The translations under genes were made by a program, and so were the position numbers. DNA of 64,000 bases from an uncultured Pseudomonadales bacterium. Lineage in GTDB: Bacteria > Pseudomonadota > Gammaproteobacteria > Pseudomonadales > Azotimanducaceae. How positions within the stretch are numbered: position 1 is the stretch's first letter; every line of letters starts with the position of its first letter. The notes beneath the pieces are model-generated. The model saw only the letters and a program-made list of their open reading frames with translations, did no database searches and was not told where the DNA came from. Location: positions 744,001 to 808,000 of the forward strand of contig OY282460.1 in the NCBI GenBank assembly GCA_958296295.1. The letters are read 5' to 3'. This document shows positions 63,852 to 64,000 of this stretch, one piece after another.

Positions 63852-64000
63852 ATGCGCTTCTGGTGGGTTTTCCCGGTAGATGGTCAACCTTCGTCCGCCG
63901 ACCAGGAGACGTTCAGCGGGGTTCTGGCCTTCCAGTACGAGGTTCGGGTGACGCTCGGCACATCCCAACTCTGCCGCCGGACCGAACCTGCGAGAGGACT
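63852..64000 (+). CDS. Possible start of an unknown gene, cut by the window end
   Basis: An ATG at 63852 opens a frame reading M-R-F-W-W-V-F-P-V-D-G-Q, then E-T-F-S-G-V-L-A-F-Q-Y-E-V-R-V-T-L-G, which remains open to the edge. Composition is protein-like but only 49 codons are visible and no family is recognised. Confidence 0.3.
   Translation, partial: MRFWWVFPVDGQPSSADQETFSGVLAFQYEVRVTLGTSQLCRRTEPARG

Overview
The window is GC-rich, densely packed chromosomal DNA from a Gram-negative bacterium. It carries dapD, glmS-glmU, galU, ppc, an LpxL-type lipid acyltransferase, a periplasmic cytochrome c' and a UvrD whose N-terminus reads like gammaproteobacterial UvrD. An uncultured gammaproteobacterium-like lineage is my best guess, but no rRNA or tRNA is present to settle it. 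I saw no CRISPR array.

Layout. 0-2.7 kb: a left-truncated serine hydrolase and a Uma2-family protein. 2.7-6.5 kb: a D-aminoacylase-like amidohydrolase and two tandem paralogous NucS/DUF91-type nucleases. 6.5-12.5 kb: two Gfo/Idh/MocA oxidoreductases, an epoxide hydrolase, dapD, a divergent acyltransferase and an enoyl-CoA hydratase. 12.9-18.2 kb: a C5 cytosine methyltransferase convergent with a tightly overlapping operon. That operon encodes a protein made of only the two ends of a type III-like adenine methyltransferase, a 726-residue protein with two GHKL ATPase domains, and a receiver-domain protein. 18.2-23.7 kb: quinone oxidoreductase, Bcp peroxiredoxin, exported amidohydrolase, LLM-class oxidoreductase and a SMUG1-type uracil-DNA glycosylase. 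23.8-30.8 kb: a long co-oriented run (phosphoesterase, argC, aminotransferase, DEAD helicase, nitrilase, AI-2E transporter, hisC) with several 4-nt stop/start overlaps. 31-42.8 kb: epimerase, cytochrome c'/cytochrome b561, cupin, orphan HicB, uvrD, CPA2 antiporter, glmS-glmU and galU. 42.8-55 kb: a defence-like island. It holds IS110 and integrase debris, a 2053-residue solenoid protein with PIN-type nuclease modules, duplicated 5' ends of a restriction-helicase gene, an ISAs1 remnant, and an AAA ATPase split by an IS1380-type element beside an intact DUF4276/Toprim-like partner. 55-64 kb: GH13 amylase, recQ, ppc and a frameshifted membrane protein.

How the genes work together. The housekeeping genes cover amino-sugar and nucleotide-sugar supply (glmS, glmU, galU), amino-acid synthesis (dapD, argC, hisC), anaplerosis (ppc) and DNA repair (uvrD, recQ, SMUG1). 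The two accessory regions are the ones to examine. The 12.9-18.2 kb region looks like a phosphorelay attached to DNA-modification genes. The 43-55 kb region looks like a decaying defence island in which one intact giant gene and one reversible IS insertion stand out.
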